Both the position numbers and the translations under genes were made by a program. Of a stretch of 64,000 bases of DNA, positions 1 through 11,016 are shown in pieces (position 1 is the stretch's first letter; each line of letters starts with the position of its first letter). The notes below the pieces were generated by a model. The model was not told where the DNA came from. It made no database searches and saw nothing but the letters and a program-made list of their open reading frames with translations. The DNA is from Lethocerus indicus (taxonomy: Eukaryota; Arthropoda; Insecta; Hemiptera; Belostomatidae), in the NCBI GenBank assembly GCA_019843655.1, contig JACDQD010000010.1:6059637-6123636 (forward strand), in the 5' to 3' direction.

Positions 1-42
1 AAAATCAGCAATTATAAACCTATATATGCAAATAAAAAAAAA

Positions 43-180
43 TTGATATTGACAAACGTCTTGACAACGTTATAGGATTAAGATTTATGCGCCATCTCAC
101 GAAAAAAGCTATAATTATTTGGTAAAATTTCGATAAATTGAAATATGACCTGAAAGGTGGGCCCATAGAGGGTTGAAAAT
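43..180. repeat. dispersed repeat R1, copy 1
   Basis: This stretch reappears in inverted orientation at 35077-35222. The shared blocks include the 20-mer ttatgcgccatctcacgaaa and the segments around ttggtaaaatttcgat and ccatagagggttgaaaat. It has no clear terminal inverted repeats and no convincing open frame, so its class is unknown. It contains AGATGGCGC on the minus strand, a CTCF-like core. Confidence 0.8.
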
Positions 181-905
181 AAGTGGCAATCGCGGAATTG
201 GCCATTATCGTTTAATTTTATTTCCTCGAAACGTGCGGTAAATATCGTGGTTAAACTGATACCTTTACGTCTACAATTATATTTCAACAAAAATGTACGA
301 CCTTTGCGGCGGGATGGTATTATTTCAACTGTGATTTTAATCAACTAAAGAGTATATTTCCAGTGTTATAAGGATGGATTTTTTGTAATTAAAATCATGA
401 CATTATCGCGACATTTAGATTAGAATAGTGACATTCAAATGGTTGGGGTTATATAATAATTATGTAACAGGAGTAACAGAGATTTGACGCTCTCTGGTCT
501 AGAGGAGATCTGCAGGGTGGAATCAACCCCTCGATCTCGGTAAAGGTCGAGTGAACGCATTAATTTTCATTATCCGACCTCTCCCCCAACTCCGGCTCAG
601 TTTCATTATCGGCCGACTTCCGATTTCCAAAACGTCTATAGCCATAATTCAATCAACGCCCGACGGCCACGCCCCCCCACTCGTGAATTAATGAACACCG
701 CGACGGGGTAATTAAAATACACCGGTAACTAAATCTGGGCTGATTAACGTTTACTGCGAAAATGACAAGTATACGACTGCGCGTATAAAATTGATTAATC
801 GCGACCTCTGCGTGAATTTTCACGTTTTATATATTCATCGTGTTCAGCAATATTAATAATCGGAGTTGATTACCGACCGAAATTAAATTCCGCGCGTATT
901 GGTTA
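181..905. other. intergenic, no gene seen
   Basis: No supported exon, RNA gene or repeat was recognised. The sequence is AT-rich with a more GC-rich stretch near 510-700. Short open frames here lack splice signals or recognisable protein similarity. Confidence 0.5.
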
Positions 906-1016
906 AAAACCTAGCGCCCCCCCGAGGGTGGAGCGGAAATGTACGTAATTAAAGTTCGTTGTCTGCACTTGTACCGATAAACTAGCGCCCCTGAGGGTGG
1001 TGCCGAAATGTACTTA
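906..1016. repeat. imperfect tandem duplication of about 70-bp period
   Basis: Two copies of a block containing tagcgcccc, gagggtgg and gaaatgtac lie at about 910-945 and 983-1016, with diverged sequence between them. The second copy runs directly into a fragment of the palindromic MITE. Class unknown. Confidence 0.6.
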
Positions 1017-1017
1017 A

Positions 1018-1105
1018 GAAGCTGCTGAAGATGGCGAGCTGCCGAAACCGGTCCGGCAAAAGACCAAACCAGCGAGAGGAGACAGAAACACACGAAATCT
1101 ACCAT
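1018..1105. mobile_element. palindromic MITE fragment (family P), right arm
   Basis: It carries the family core in the order gaagatggcgagc, gccgaaaccggt, caaaagaccaaacc, gagaggagacagaaacac, then a degenerate end near 1105. Only one arm is present. The left arm and central TGTCAC repeats are missing, so it cannot be a complete element. Confidence 0.85.
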
Positions 1106-1829
1106 CCCATCGCGGTACAAACTAATTATTTGTTGGTTGTATTATAAATAAACGGAGAAAAAAGACAAGACACCAAATTTAATAGCACATTAACATTGCA
1201 CTTATAGCTAAGAGCTGTAAATAGATATAAATAAATGGTGGTTGAGATACAAAAGCCTATTTCTAGCTGGAAGTTCCGTGTCCCTCTCAGTTCAGAGGTA
1301 ATGGTCCGGTAGGAGCTCCCCGACTTTAATAAGTAAATTGCCCGGGGTTGGTTGAAACGTGGGGGAAAAGGGAAAGGGAAAGGGTCACGTGGTTAAAGTG
1401 GAGCCGGGGCCGGAGAGATGGAGCGGCAGAAAGTGTTTATACCCGAGGATCAAAGGCAGGATATGAAGTTGGGGCCCCGTCTTGTATCCCGGGGAGGCAA
1501 AAGAAAATACGGCCCTTTCCTCCCTTATGGCCACCGTCGGAACCGCCCCCGGGGGGCGGAGGATCGTCCGGCGGATTCGACCCGCGATAAATTGTTTGCA
1601 TTGAGCCTTAGGAACGGCACCGCTTAGTGAAATACGGCCTCCTCAATACAGAGGCCTAGCGATAACTACGGTAAACGGTGCTTTTAAATGTTGCTTCGGC
1701 ATCGCTTTCACCCACTACAACTTGCTTTTCATCGAAAAAATGGCGTAGAAAGAAAAAAGAAGAAAAACAAAATAACCAGAAATATTCTCTACAGCATGAT
1801 GTTCGTGTGCAAGGGGACGACGGACTTTT
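1106..1829. other. intergenic, no gene seen
   Basis: The stretch contains a GC-rich portion at about 1340-1630 with overlapping open frames in two phases. They are Arg/Gly/Pro-rich, have no splice context and match no family I recognise. I see no gene. Confidence 0.5.
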
Positions 1830-2293
1830 TTTTAATTTGCACAATCAACTTTTACAGTTATAGGTGCAATTGATACATGTATATTTCTCACGTGTTTGTC
1901 TCGAATAAATAAGGATAATGGATGGGTAAAAGAGGAAAGGGACTCAACGAGTGGATTAGGATGAGGAAGTCGGGAGTGGAACTTCGTCGACTGTCGGTAT
2001 GTTGAGGTCATGGTGGATTGTGTGGTTAGAAACATACCGGGGCGCATTGAGGATGGTGCGAAGGACTTTTGATTGGAATCTCTGGATGCGGGCGATGTCG
2101 GATGTCTTGGTGGAACCCCATAGCCTATACCTTTTGTCAATGTCGGTTTGAGTATTGCTTTGTATATTGTTAGTTTGTTACTTAAGGTCAATTTCGATGT
2201 CCGTTTTAGTAATGGCTTTAAGAGTCCAAATTTTCTATTTAAGTCGATTCTTTTGAGTCGGGTATTGGGATACTGGACGACGGAGAGAAGCAA
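1830..2293 (-). mobile_element. jockey-like non-LTR retrotransposon fragment, 3' end
   Basis: On the minus strand the sequence reads as the C-terminal part of a jockey-type ORF2. It includes the blocks NRKFGLLKPLL and LTLSNKLTIYKAILKPT, followed by a frameshifted stretch that matches the copy at 3677-4013. The 3' end is marked by an A-rich tail (poly-T on the plus strand at about 1828-1836) next to the conserved 3' motif cacaatcaac...acagttat, which also occurs at 17330. The copy is 5'-truncated and frameshifted, so it is dead. Jockey elements encode an endonuclease and reverse transcriptase for target-primed retrotransposition. Only the tail of that protein survives here. Confidence 0.85.
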
Positions 2294-3676
2294 AAATCCG
2301 TCCGTAAAATCTGTTAAAAGTGTTCGGAGTATACATTGCCTGCGTGCGTGGAGATCAAATTTGTTGAAGAATGAGAAACGGCGTTATACCGGAACGCGGC
2401 CGTAATGAAGAAATATTGGATATTACACCATTCCGCCGCGGTATTTCAACTTTCTTTCCTCGGCGAGTTACTATATAAGTTTGAAGCCTTTATGACTTCT
2501 GGATAATCATCGTTCTTATCGGTTGGACCTAAACTGGACCGTTGTCTGTTAAACTCCATCGACGGTACAATTTCATTAGTAATCTATATAAATTTTGATT
2601 ATTTTTAAAATCTTTTACAAGAGAAACTATTCAGTACACCGTAGATACGCGAATAAAAAAATTATTTCTAATACATAAATAAAGAATAAATTGTACGGGT
2701 CCTCCCGAAATGGTATTGGCGCCGAGGAAAATTTCCATCCCCTAATAATTCTAACAAATAGCCGTCCCACCCGCTCAGATAGGGATATATTTACATATAT
2801 ACGCCCGTTCGTATATATTTACATATATGAAGTGTTATAATCAGCTTATTGGGGCTCAGCGATGGTCAAATTTCGGAAATGAAATGTCGGTTTCGTCGCG
2901 TCTATGACCGATCGCAGGAGGCCTTTAAAAAATATATTTACCGAGCCTTATTATTAAAATATTCTCAGTAGGAAGGCCGAAATGTAGATTGAAATTAAAG
3001 GGAATCGAGTAGGCACGGTTCTGTAACTTCAAAGATACAGAACTGCATTAACAAACAATCCTTCCAATGAATTATGAAATACATTCAAATTTTTTGCATA
3101 AAATACCGAATGAAACGGTATCTAAAATTTTAATTTTCTTTTCCACTTTTATTTTTTATACAGACTGTTGTTGGTTATTTTTCGAACTGAAGGTGAAACG
3201 TGAAAAATTTGGATACTTCAGAACGACTTAGGCGTATTATATACCCCTGTTCACACAATGTACATACTAGAAACATGAGTTCATGCCGTTTTATTGTCAC
3301 AGTGACCGAGTCATACTGTTTAATACGGCAGGAACTGAATTAATGAACGTTGGCAGAACTGATATCCACGCCTAGAAATGTAAACCATTTCATTTCCTTT
3401 GCATATGGTTGTCTTGATTAGATGGGCTTGAGCAGTAAGACATATTATGATTACCAGTATTTTCGGGACATGAGGGATATTTTAAAATTTAAAGCCTTCA
3501 TTTGGTGACCCGCCAGTCCTCGAACTATCGAGCTATTTCATACCCGCAACCATATTGTATAGGATAATAATAAATCCAACAGTGTTAACAAGGGCGTCAT
3601 AAAATCTTCTCTGGAATTTCAGCGAGAAGAGCAAATGACTAAACAAAATAACTGATGAATCCCCCCATACCAGAAT
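2294..3676. other. intergenic, no gene seen
   Basis: AT-rich DNA without a supported gene. Two nearly identical blocks, atatatttacatatat, lie about 45 bp apart near 2785 and 2815. No other structure was recognised. Confidence 0.5.
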
Positions 3677-4013
3677 CAAAAGAATCGACATAACAGAAAA
3701 TTTGGACTCTTAAGGCCATTACTAAAACGGACATTAAAATTGACCTTAAGTAACAAACTGACAATTTACAAAGCGATACTTAAACCGACATGGACATACG
3801 GTATAGAGCTGTGGGGTTCCACCGAGACATCCGACATCGCTCGCATCCAGAGATTTCAGTCGAAAGTCCTTCGTACCATCCTTAATGCTCCCCACACAAT
3901 CCACCATGACCTCAACATACCGACAGTCGACGAAGTCACAAAATCCCGGTTCCTGAAGTTCCACTCCCGCCTTTCTCCTCATCCTAATTCTAGAGATCTT
4001 CTTAACCCTTAGA
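3677..4013 (+). mobile_element. jockey-like retrotransposon fragment
   Basis: On the plus strand an open frame from about 3740 to 4012 reads LTIYKAILKPTWTYGIELWG, then a segment with RIQRFQSKVLRTILNAP and HDLNIPTVDEV. This is the conserved region after the reverse transcriptase domain in insect jockey elements. Preceding bases 3677-3739 continue the similarity (KFGLLRPLL-like) in another frame. Both ends are missing and there is no A tail. This is the best-preserved copy of the LWGSTE block in the window. Confidence 0.88.
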
Positions 4014-5720
4014 CTATAATTGTTCTTGTGTGAAAAGTGCCATCTTTTATCACGAAATAGATGTGAAAACAAAAAGTCAGCACTTGTACTTGTAACAAAC
4101 ATTATATATTGTTGATTTTAAAAATAAAAAGGTTATAAAAAAAGTGGGACCTGTCGATAACATTTGTATTATAACACGCGGCGGTAGGCGTTCAACGCCA
4201 GTGATCTCATTTCTCCGGAAATGCTCCAACTAATGCCCGACTTCGCTTCCGTTCGTGTCCTGAACATCTAATTTCTATTTATTTACCCCCGACCCGGTTC
4301 CGAAAGTGTCTTGCGATTGGCCGTATTGATCGGGGAATCCAATCGGTGAAATGAGGCACTATTGGCGATTGTATTTCTCATAATAAGAGTGGGGGACTTC
4401 ATTCGCGGGCCAGCGTCAATCGCGTTATTCCCGACCGGCTAAGCCCGTCATTTTGTCCGAGATGTCCGTTCCCCTTTCCCGAAGTGCCTCGCCACCGCTC
4501 AAATCCGATTTCGATTTCATAACACGGAGATCTAATCTACAACCGTCGTCCAATATTTTCACCCCAGTGGATGGGTCCCTTCTTCCTGCCCATCGTCTCA
4601 CTAACTCAGTTCTTCTTCTAAACCGTTCAGTATGAGTATTAGTCCTTTATACCTTCCTATTGTCAGTAGATACATTTAAATTCTGTCAAATTTAATAACG
4701 AAATCGCGGCCAACAAAGTTCGTTTTGTTGTACACATTGTGGTTGATGATGATTTCCACTATTAATCCAAGATTTTCTATCACCACTTATCCCCGTTGGA
4801 TGACTTGCGAAAATATGAAAAACCAGGGCTAAGGCAGTAAGACAGTCGCTAATAGAGAAATAAATGGCAGAACGTAAAAATATTGAAAATCTTCAATGAG
4901 GTCAAGTTACGGCCATGCAATAACATCTTATCAGCGCTATCACTGTATCCGTGAACTGTAAAAGGTTCCAACCTCAGAACGAAAAATGCTAGACACGACA
5001 TGGATAGTTGTAATAATCATATTCGAGTATTGGGCAGAGGCTTATTCCGGACCTGATAATACCCTACGAATCGCTATGTATTATTGTCATATTTTAATTA
5101 GTAAAGATGCTTAGGAATCAAAATATTTGTAGGTTGCTAGAATATTTAGACAAAGACCGGATTTATGCGAGCAATGAAATGTTTGGTTTTAAAAAAAGTG
5201 CAATGTCTTTTATAGGGGGAGATAGAATGATTTCAACTTCTCATTGGTTTCAACTATTATTGGCACTGTTGGCTCATGATAGCCTGTGTTAATGTAATTA
5301 AACATTAAACCGTTTGGAAACGATAATAGTCGGATAATATTCGTCCGAAAGTCTCGATTTAAGCTGCATCCTCAGCGTGGGACAGCTCAGGAAATCCATT
5401 CCGCGGAAGTTTGTTTCCGAACATCTGTTCTGTCGAGGGGTCGCTTAAGAACAAGTTTGGAGAGGTCCTATTGCGAAGGACACTTGAGGAGGGCACGGCC
5501 CGTTGGCAAAGCCCCGGGCTCAGTTCGCGCTATTGTAGCGATTAGCAGTCTACGAACCCCCGGTATTTATTGTTTGTTGTTGTTCCAAATAGAACAGTGC
5601 TAGAATGTCTATCCAGGAGATTCCTCCGAGGTTCCAGACTCCTTAGGCCACTTACAAAACTGATAGGGTCTTAAAAATGAAATTTGCAGACAGGTAACAA
5701 GGCTAACAGCGAAAGCCTTA
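4014..5720. other. intergenic, no gene seen
   Basis: No exon with a usable splice context or recognisable protein was found. Small open frames at about 4453-4635 and 5107-5292 have no family features and are probably chance frames. Confidence 0.5.
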
Positions 5721-5722
5721 TA

Positions 5723-5931
5723 CAGGGTGCCCCAAAATTAACGCAATATTTGAATCGAACTGTGGTTGCCAAACTTTCATTATTTTAGAAATATTGTTCA
5801 ACAATGAAAACACGTTGTTCTATCGTGTAACGCTCCATTTTTACTGACCCTAAACTATCAGCTGTCAAATGGTTTTTTAACTGCAAGAATGGTGGCAAAT
5901 TCAAATCTTGCGTTAATTTTGGGATACCCTA
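5723..5931. mobile_element. mariner-type MITE, copy 1
   Basis: The element of about 209 bp has terminal inverted repeats beginning [C/T]AGGGT and continuing cccaaaattaacgcaa.atttgaat. It is flanked by TA on both sides (5721-5722 and 5932-5933), the target-site duplication of Tc1/mariner elements. Its internal sequence is the reverse complement of the copy at 11017-11245, which retains a short transposase-like frame. Internal deletion makes it non-autonomous. Confidence 0.85.
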
Positions 5932-5937
5932 TATAAT

Positions 5938-6480
5938 ATCGAGCTTTATTAAAGATGAAAAAGAATATATAACGAGAATGCCCGCTCATTATTTGTCCCT
6001 ATTTACAATATCTATTATAAAACAATTTAATATACAACATCAAATTTCGGTTTCGACTTTTCGCACCGATAATTAGATCACTCACGCTAGTCGGCTGCCT
6101 ATTAATCAATCTGCGATATTAACATAATTTTCTTCCATTATTGTATTTGTTTCTCTTTTCCGGGTTTCGGTAAGTTCGGTATTGAGTCAAACGGTTTACG
6201 TAACCGCTCCATAACAAATAGTCATGACTAAAACCGGGTTCAACAGATATTCTTTTATCAGTCATATTATGCAGTGCGTTATATACATAGTTAACTGCAT
6301 TTAATTTACAAATAACATCGAAGCATCAAAATTATAGGCAAAGTGCAGATAGACAGTGAATCGAGGCCGAGGGTTATAATTCTGGAGGTCACATCTGCCG
6401 ACTAATTATGTCTGTGAATCAAACACATAATAAATTCATAATGGTCGCTTCGTGGCATTTATGAGTATTCGAATTATCGC
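5938..6480. other. intergenic, no gene seen
   Basis: AT-rich DNA between the mariner-type MITE and the 3' end of the insulin-like gene. No feature recognised. Confidence 0.5.
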
Positions 6481-6482
6481 AA

Positions 6483-6488
6483 TTTATT
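6483..6488 (-). terminator. poly(A) signal of the insulin-like peptide gene
   Basis: AATAAA on the minus strand lies about 28 bases past the stop codon of the insulin-like peptide, so the 3' UTR would be very short. Confidence 0.6.
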
Positions 6489-6516
6489 GTGAATAAGAAG
6501 GACCTATTGCGACGTT

Positions 6517-6753
6517 CTAGCCGCAGAAACGCAAGAGCTCGTCCGTCGGGCAGGAGCGTATGCAGCATTCGATCATGACGTTGCTCGGAAGGTTGTAGGG
6601 GGACTTGGAGGAGCCGCAAGTGTTCCTCATCCTGTTCTGCATAACGCTGGGACAATTGGAGGTGACCGAGTAGCTGTGGCCACCTTCGGCTACCGGTGCC
6701 AAAATTAGGCAGAAGCCTGCGGCGAACAGCAGACACCCAACTAGATACCCCAT
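6517..6753 (-). CDS. insulin-like peptide precursor, 78 aa
   Basis: This encodes a secreted peptide hormone of the insulin/IGF/relaxin superfamily. Residues 1-24 are a hydrophobic signal peptide. The rest carries six cysteines in exact insulin spacing: a B-chain-like C-x11-C (NCPSVMQNRMRNTC), then an A-chain CC-x3-C-x8-C (CCIRSCPTDELLRFC) that ends in Gly and the stop. The connecting segment is only about 15 residues and has no dibasic convertase site, so I infer a single-chain, IGF-like product rather than a two-chain insulin. The Gly that normally follows the first B-chain Cys is Pro. The coding region has no intron, whereas most insulin genes are interrupted in the C-peptide. The ATG lies 3 bases after a candidate splice acceptor (tgtgtgtag), so a 5' non-coding exon probably exists upstream. 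Which ILP subtype it is cannot be decided. Confidence 0.85.
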   Translation of the reverse strand: MGYLVGCLLFAAGFCLILAPVAEGGHSYSVTSNCPSVMQNRMRNTCGSSKSPYNLPSNVMIECCIRSCPTDELLRFCG

Positions 6754-6756
6754 CGC

Positions 6757-7050
6757 CTACACACACAAAAATACACGTCCGATAGATTAATCGGAGACGA
6801 TACAGTAAAAGTTGGAACTACGGAATAGTGCCTCCTTTAAAAGCGTTTCTAAATGAAACCGAAATGGCCAACCATGAGGCAACTCAGCGGTAATAACATA
6901 TTTATGTAATCCTGTTAACGAGAACTGTTTCATATGGACCATTTCTAACGAAGAAAGCATTCGGAGGGTCTAGAATTTGTCAAACATTGAAAATAGTATA
7001 CAAATCCAAAATAAAAGTCCCCTCAAAGCGTGCTCTGTTCATTCTCTAAT
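6757..7050. promoter_or_regulatory. presumed 5' intron of the insulin-like peptide gene
   Basis: The acceptor tgtgtgtag ends at 6757 (minus strand), directly before the start codon. The upstream non-coding exon and promoter could not be located. No TATA box stands out. Confidence 0.3.
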
Positions 7051-7052
7051 TC

Positions 7053-7212
7053 TGCGGTTCTGCTGAGTAATTTTTACCATTTCTAAATATCACCCGATAT
7101 TGATGGATAATTTTGATATGTCAGTAAAAAAGCGTCTACTTTAGCGGTTTTAAAACGCCGACGCTGGTTCGAATTCCAGTAGCGGACCGAAATCATTTCA
7201 ATTGCAAACTGA
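7053..7212. repeat. 160-bp dispersed repeat R2, copy 1
   Basis: This block shares long identity with 8178-8338, including tgcggttctgc, taccatttctaaatatcacc, cgatattga.ggata, tttgatatgtc, ttttaaaacgccgacgct and agcggaccgaaatcattt. It contains ggttcgaattcc, which resembles a tRNA/SINE B box, but no full tRNA fold was found. It may be a SINE- or MITE-derived repeat. Confidence 0.75.
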
Positions 7213-8100
7213 CCACAAGAAGAACTCGTTAACTGCGTATTTAATTAATTATTCTAGACGCTTACCAGGAAAATCGATGCAGGAACTCCTAGAGTGTACC
7301 GGAGCCGAATAATAGCTGCCTCCCCTTATTACACTGCCTCCATTTGGACTTTGATCGCAAACAATGGGTCTTATATCGATTGTTATATTTGTAAACGCCC
7401 CAATTAGAGATCCTCCCCAGTGGGAGGAGGAGGGGGAATAATCGTTTAGATAACGCCGCCGCAGTCTTCTTATCTTATTTTATTCGGAGATATCCAGCAT
7501 CGTTAGAGTGTAATTACTGCGAGGCCGGAAAATTGTGTGGGATTAATTTAAAAGGCCGTCGACAAATATAAGAATAACAAAAGTTTCAATTATACATCAG
7601 TATTCAACTTGTTATTATGGTTCGGGCTTGCGTTAGACAATTCTGAAGACGATGATGAATTAAATTCTCATCGAGGGAACTGCGTAACTGCCTTCAGCTC
7701 ACATCAAGAGCACACCGGTTGTAATTCCTGTTTGGGTTGTTTGGAAATTACTAGTAATTTTCTGCAACCCGTCAGGAACAGTAGCAGCAGAACGCGCAGA
7801 TACTACATCACCTGCACGCAGACAGCAAGCGGGATATCTGCGACAGCCGCAGACAATTCAGCCCCTGCCATTTGGAAACTTGAGAACGCGAACACTAAAT
7901 ATTTTAACTCACTTCATATTAGTTATTTTTAAACACTTTAGAAAGGATATAATTTATCATTAATTATTAATTAATATCATTAGAAATTTCTAATGTCAGT
8001 ACTTTATTGAAAATATTTCAAACATACCAACTGCCTCGATTCTTATCTAACAGGATGAATTGTTTACTCGAGGACACTTTCTATTGCTCTATTTGCACCG
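7213..8100. other. spacer between R2 copies, no gene seen
   Basis: The 107-codon open frame at about 7609-7932 has no signal peptide, domain or splice context I recognise, and I do not call it. No other structure is visible. Confidence 0.45.
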
Positions 8101-8404
8101 GATTAAGTATTATTTCATATTTATTTGTACCGAGTGTTTGTTCAGACGCCAAAATTCAAGTATTTCACTTCCTCCTGTTGCGGTTCTGCGGAGAAATTTT
8201 TACCATTTCTAAATATCACCCGATATTGAAGGATACTTTTGATATGTCTGCAAAAATGAGCCTACTTCAGCGGTCAACGTTTTAAAACGCCGACGCTGCG
8301 TTCCTATAGCGGACCGAAATCATTTAAATTGGAAACTGATTAAGCATTATTTCAGATTTATTTGTACCGAGTGTTTGTTCAGGCGAAGTATTTCAGTTCC
8401 TCTC
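8101..8404. repeat. R2 copy 2 flanked by a direct duplication of about 70 bp
   Basis: R2 copy 2 occupies 8178-8338. It is flanked by two direct copies of one segment, at 8101-8177 and 8338-8404. Both begin gattaag.attatttca and share tttatttgtaccgagtgttt and gttcag.cg. The flanking copies are much longer than an ordinary target-site duplication. Confidence 0.75.
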
Positions 8405-10460
8405 GCAGCAATGCAATTCCGCCGTCTTATCCGGTAGCCCCGGCTTCAGTGGAGACGGAAATCTTCATCCTTTTATATAAGGCTGTTTATTTCCGGGTTT
8501 ATTATTTATAAATTAAAGACGCACCGGTCACTTCGGCCTCTTTGGGCAGCCCTCGCTTCGGGGGTTTTTCCCGTTTCGGTCTAATTTCGGTCGGATCAAT
8601 GGACGCCTCTCGAGGGGAAATTCTCCCCTTTTTTCCGATTGAGCCGCCGGCTCCTTTCTTCCCGTTTTTCCCTCCTCCCCTTTTATTTGAGGGCCCCCTT
8701 TTATGCCGATAAGATAAGAGAGCGGGATGCTGTCCGGTAATTAGCCGCTTTGATTAAGCCCAAGTCCGAGAACTCACCCCGGCAACACTTCCCGGCCCCG
8801 GCCCCGGCTCCGGCCACAACTAAGTGAAATAAGTTCGGGCTTATGGCATTTCGAAATAATTTTATGAGTATAAGCTTCTAGCCATTTACAGGGATGAATA
8901 ATCCTGACTGTATTGTTACTGTTATTGTCCAATCTTGAATATTCCCGGTTCGAATTTATAGAAAGAGGGGAGCTTATTAGAATTTAAATTATCGATAATA
9001 TTTCAAGGGCTGCTGAAATTTCGACATTGATCACACTTATTTTATACCCTCATTGTTTTCATTACCCGATGAGTGAGACGGTTATTTAATAATAAATTTT
9101 CCATCTTTAAAATTCAATACGACAATTCTCCCAATCAGATGATCCCCTATTATTATCTAACTTTACTTGACGAACATTCAACAGCGCGTCACTTCAGATA
9201 ACACGAGATAAGAGAATTGACAGGTTGAGCAACTCATAATGACCACCTCCAAATCGTCAATTTTTTCCGTCTATAAATTATAACAATAGGGTCCCAACTC
9301 GTAAATAAATATTGCTTTTCGCAATCGAACTAAATCCCCCCATCGACCAGCCGTTCTATTAATACAAATATGTCTTTCTCGGAATTTTATGTTACCAATT
9401 ATAATTTGCTTTTTCTCTCGTCAACAAAAGTGAAATATTGTCTTATGAACTCAAAGTTATAGTTTGTCACTACTCTACTGTTATACTCATGAGGCTCCAC
9501 GCACAGTACTGCATTTTATATGCAACACAACGTCCAGCCTGCAAGGTCCAGTTTACCAGTTTCTTCGGCTGACTTGGGGGGTCTTCGGCATCTGGAAATC
9601 AAACGCTTGTGGACTCCTCAGAGTTCATTTCAGGGCCGTTCACTCAACTAGGCCGTTTTCATTCTGAAATCGTCCGACTATTATAAATATTCTAGTTTTT
9701 TTTCGAATAAGCTCCGCGTTATTCCGCGTCACTATTATTCGTGTCCCAGCACAGCGCCGTTACGTAGACCCGTTCGATTTTAAAGTGGGTACCGGCCGGA
9801 TATTGTAATTTCTCCGTTGTCCCCGGCTCCATCACAGCCTCGGGTGTGATCATAGTCTTTCGGATGAATGCTAACAGGGGAGGAGATTTTCGACTGGGCT
9901 GGAAGGCCAATTTGCGCCCCCTCCAGCGCCATCATCCTCATCACAAGTTCTTTTATATGATAATTCTCCCGGATCGCAGCGCCTCCGACCAAACCCCCTT
10001 CCCCACGCCCCCGCACCTTTGGCTCCGTTACCAATTCTATTAGGTTATGGTAATGTCGAATTTTTGCGGCTATAGACCTCGTCTAGAATGGGGGAAGGGG
10101 GGCGAGCAGGCAGAAAGCCCCGCGATGAGCGGCAACCTCATAAAGGTGGGGGATATAGTTGATAACCGGGACGGGGCGTGAACTCTGCGGATTATGCGGA
10201 GGGTCGGGAGGTGGAAAAATTGTTGCCCCTTAAAATGGATACGGGCTATCGCGAGCTCGTCTTCCGTCGAAGGCGGAAAATATTTATTGGACAAAACTGA
10301 TACGTTTCGTTTATTGCAATTTTCAGGCCTATACAATCCGATTGGGCTTCACAAGAATATAAGACTATCGATCGAGAATCAAATCTTAATGCCAATGATA
10401 CTCAGAGTCCGAGTTTTGAAGAAGAGTGAGGAAAAGTGGAAAGCTGAATTATTCGTTACT
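8405..10460. other. intergenic, no gene seen
   Basis: This includes a GC-richer stretch at about 8520-8820 with pyrimidine tracts and an otherwise AT-rich remainder. Overlapping open frames at about 9720-10340 on both strands have no recognisable motif. No supported gene. Confidence 0.45.
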
Positions 10461-10462
10461 CA

Positions 10463-11003
10463 TTAACTCGTTCGCTACCAACCGTCACATATATGTGATA
10501 CGGCTTTTTTTTACCACAGCCCAACGTCACACATATGTGATAGATATTTTTGCACAATTTACAAAGACATGTTGAGTATTGAACAAAATTGTTAAGTTCT
10601 AAAACTGTAAAATGTATTAAGTCTGTACATAGAGTTTTTATGACAGTTGAATAGGTCGGTTTAGCAGGGTTAGTGAAATTAACAGGCAATAAGTTAAGTT
10701 TAAAAAGGAAAAGATCGTACAAAATAAAATGAATTTCATATTGATAAATTGTATTTATATTTCTTTTGGCTTATAATCAATTTCTTCTAATTTAATGTGA
10801 CACATATATGTGACGGCGTTTAGTTTTTATCTATAGCCCAGCGTCACATATTTGTGTCAGTTTAAAAAAATACATATTTTACTTTTTTGGACTGTTTTAA
10901 ATACACATACGTAAAATCTATTCCAATTGATGTCATACAATCATGAAAAATATTTTGGGCTATGGATGTTTTCTCCAGAAGACCCTGGTAGCGAACGAGT
11001 TAA
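10463..11003. mobile_element. piggyBac-like non-autonomous element
   Basis: The element is 541 bp including its flanking TTAA tetranucleotides. It has terminal inverted repeats of 18 bp (TTAACTCGTTCGCTACCA at the left end, its reverse complement at the right). TTAA at both ends is the target site of the piggyBac superfamily. Inside lie four copies of a TCACATATATGTGA-type palindrome at 10485-10498, 10527-10540, about 10799-10814 and about 10844-10858. They are arranged as two direct copies of a module (palindrome, GGC, spacer, AGCCCA.CGTCACA, palindrome). There is no transposase frame. The family assignment rests on TTAA and the TIRs only. Confidence 0.75.
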
Positions 11004-11016
11004 AAATCAGGTTACA

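Noticed and set aside
1348..1627. Overlapping Arg/Gly/Pro-rich frames
   Set aside because: Two phases are open at once because of GC-rich composition. There is no recognisable protein.
7140..7195. tRNA T-arm-like ggttcgaattcc
   Set aside because: It is part of repeat R2. The second copy lacks the motif and neither folds as a tRNA by eye.
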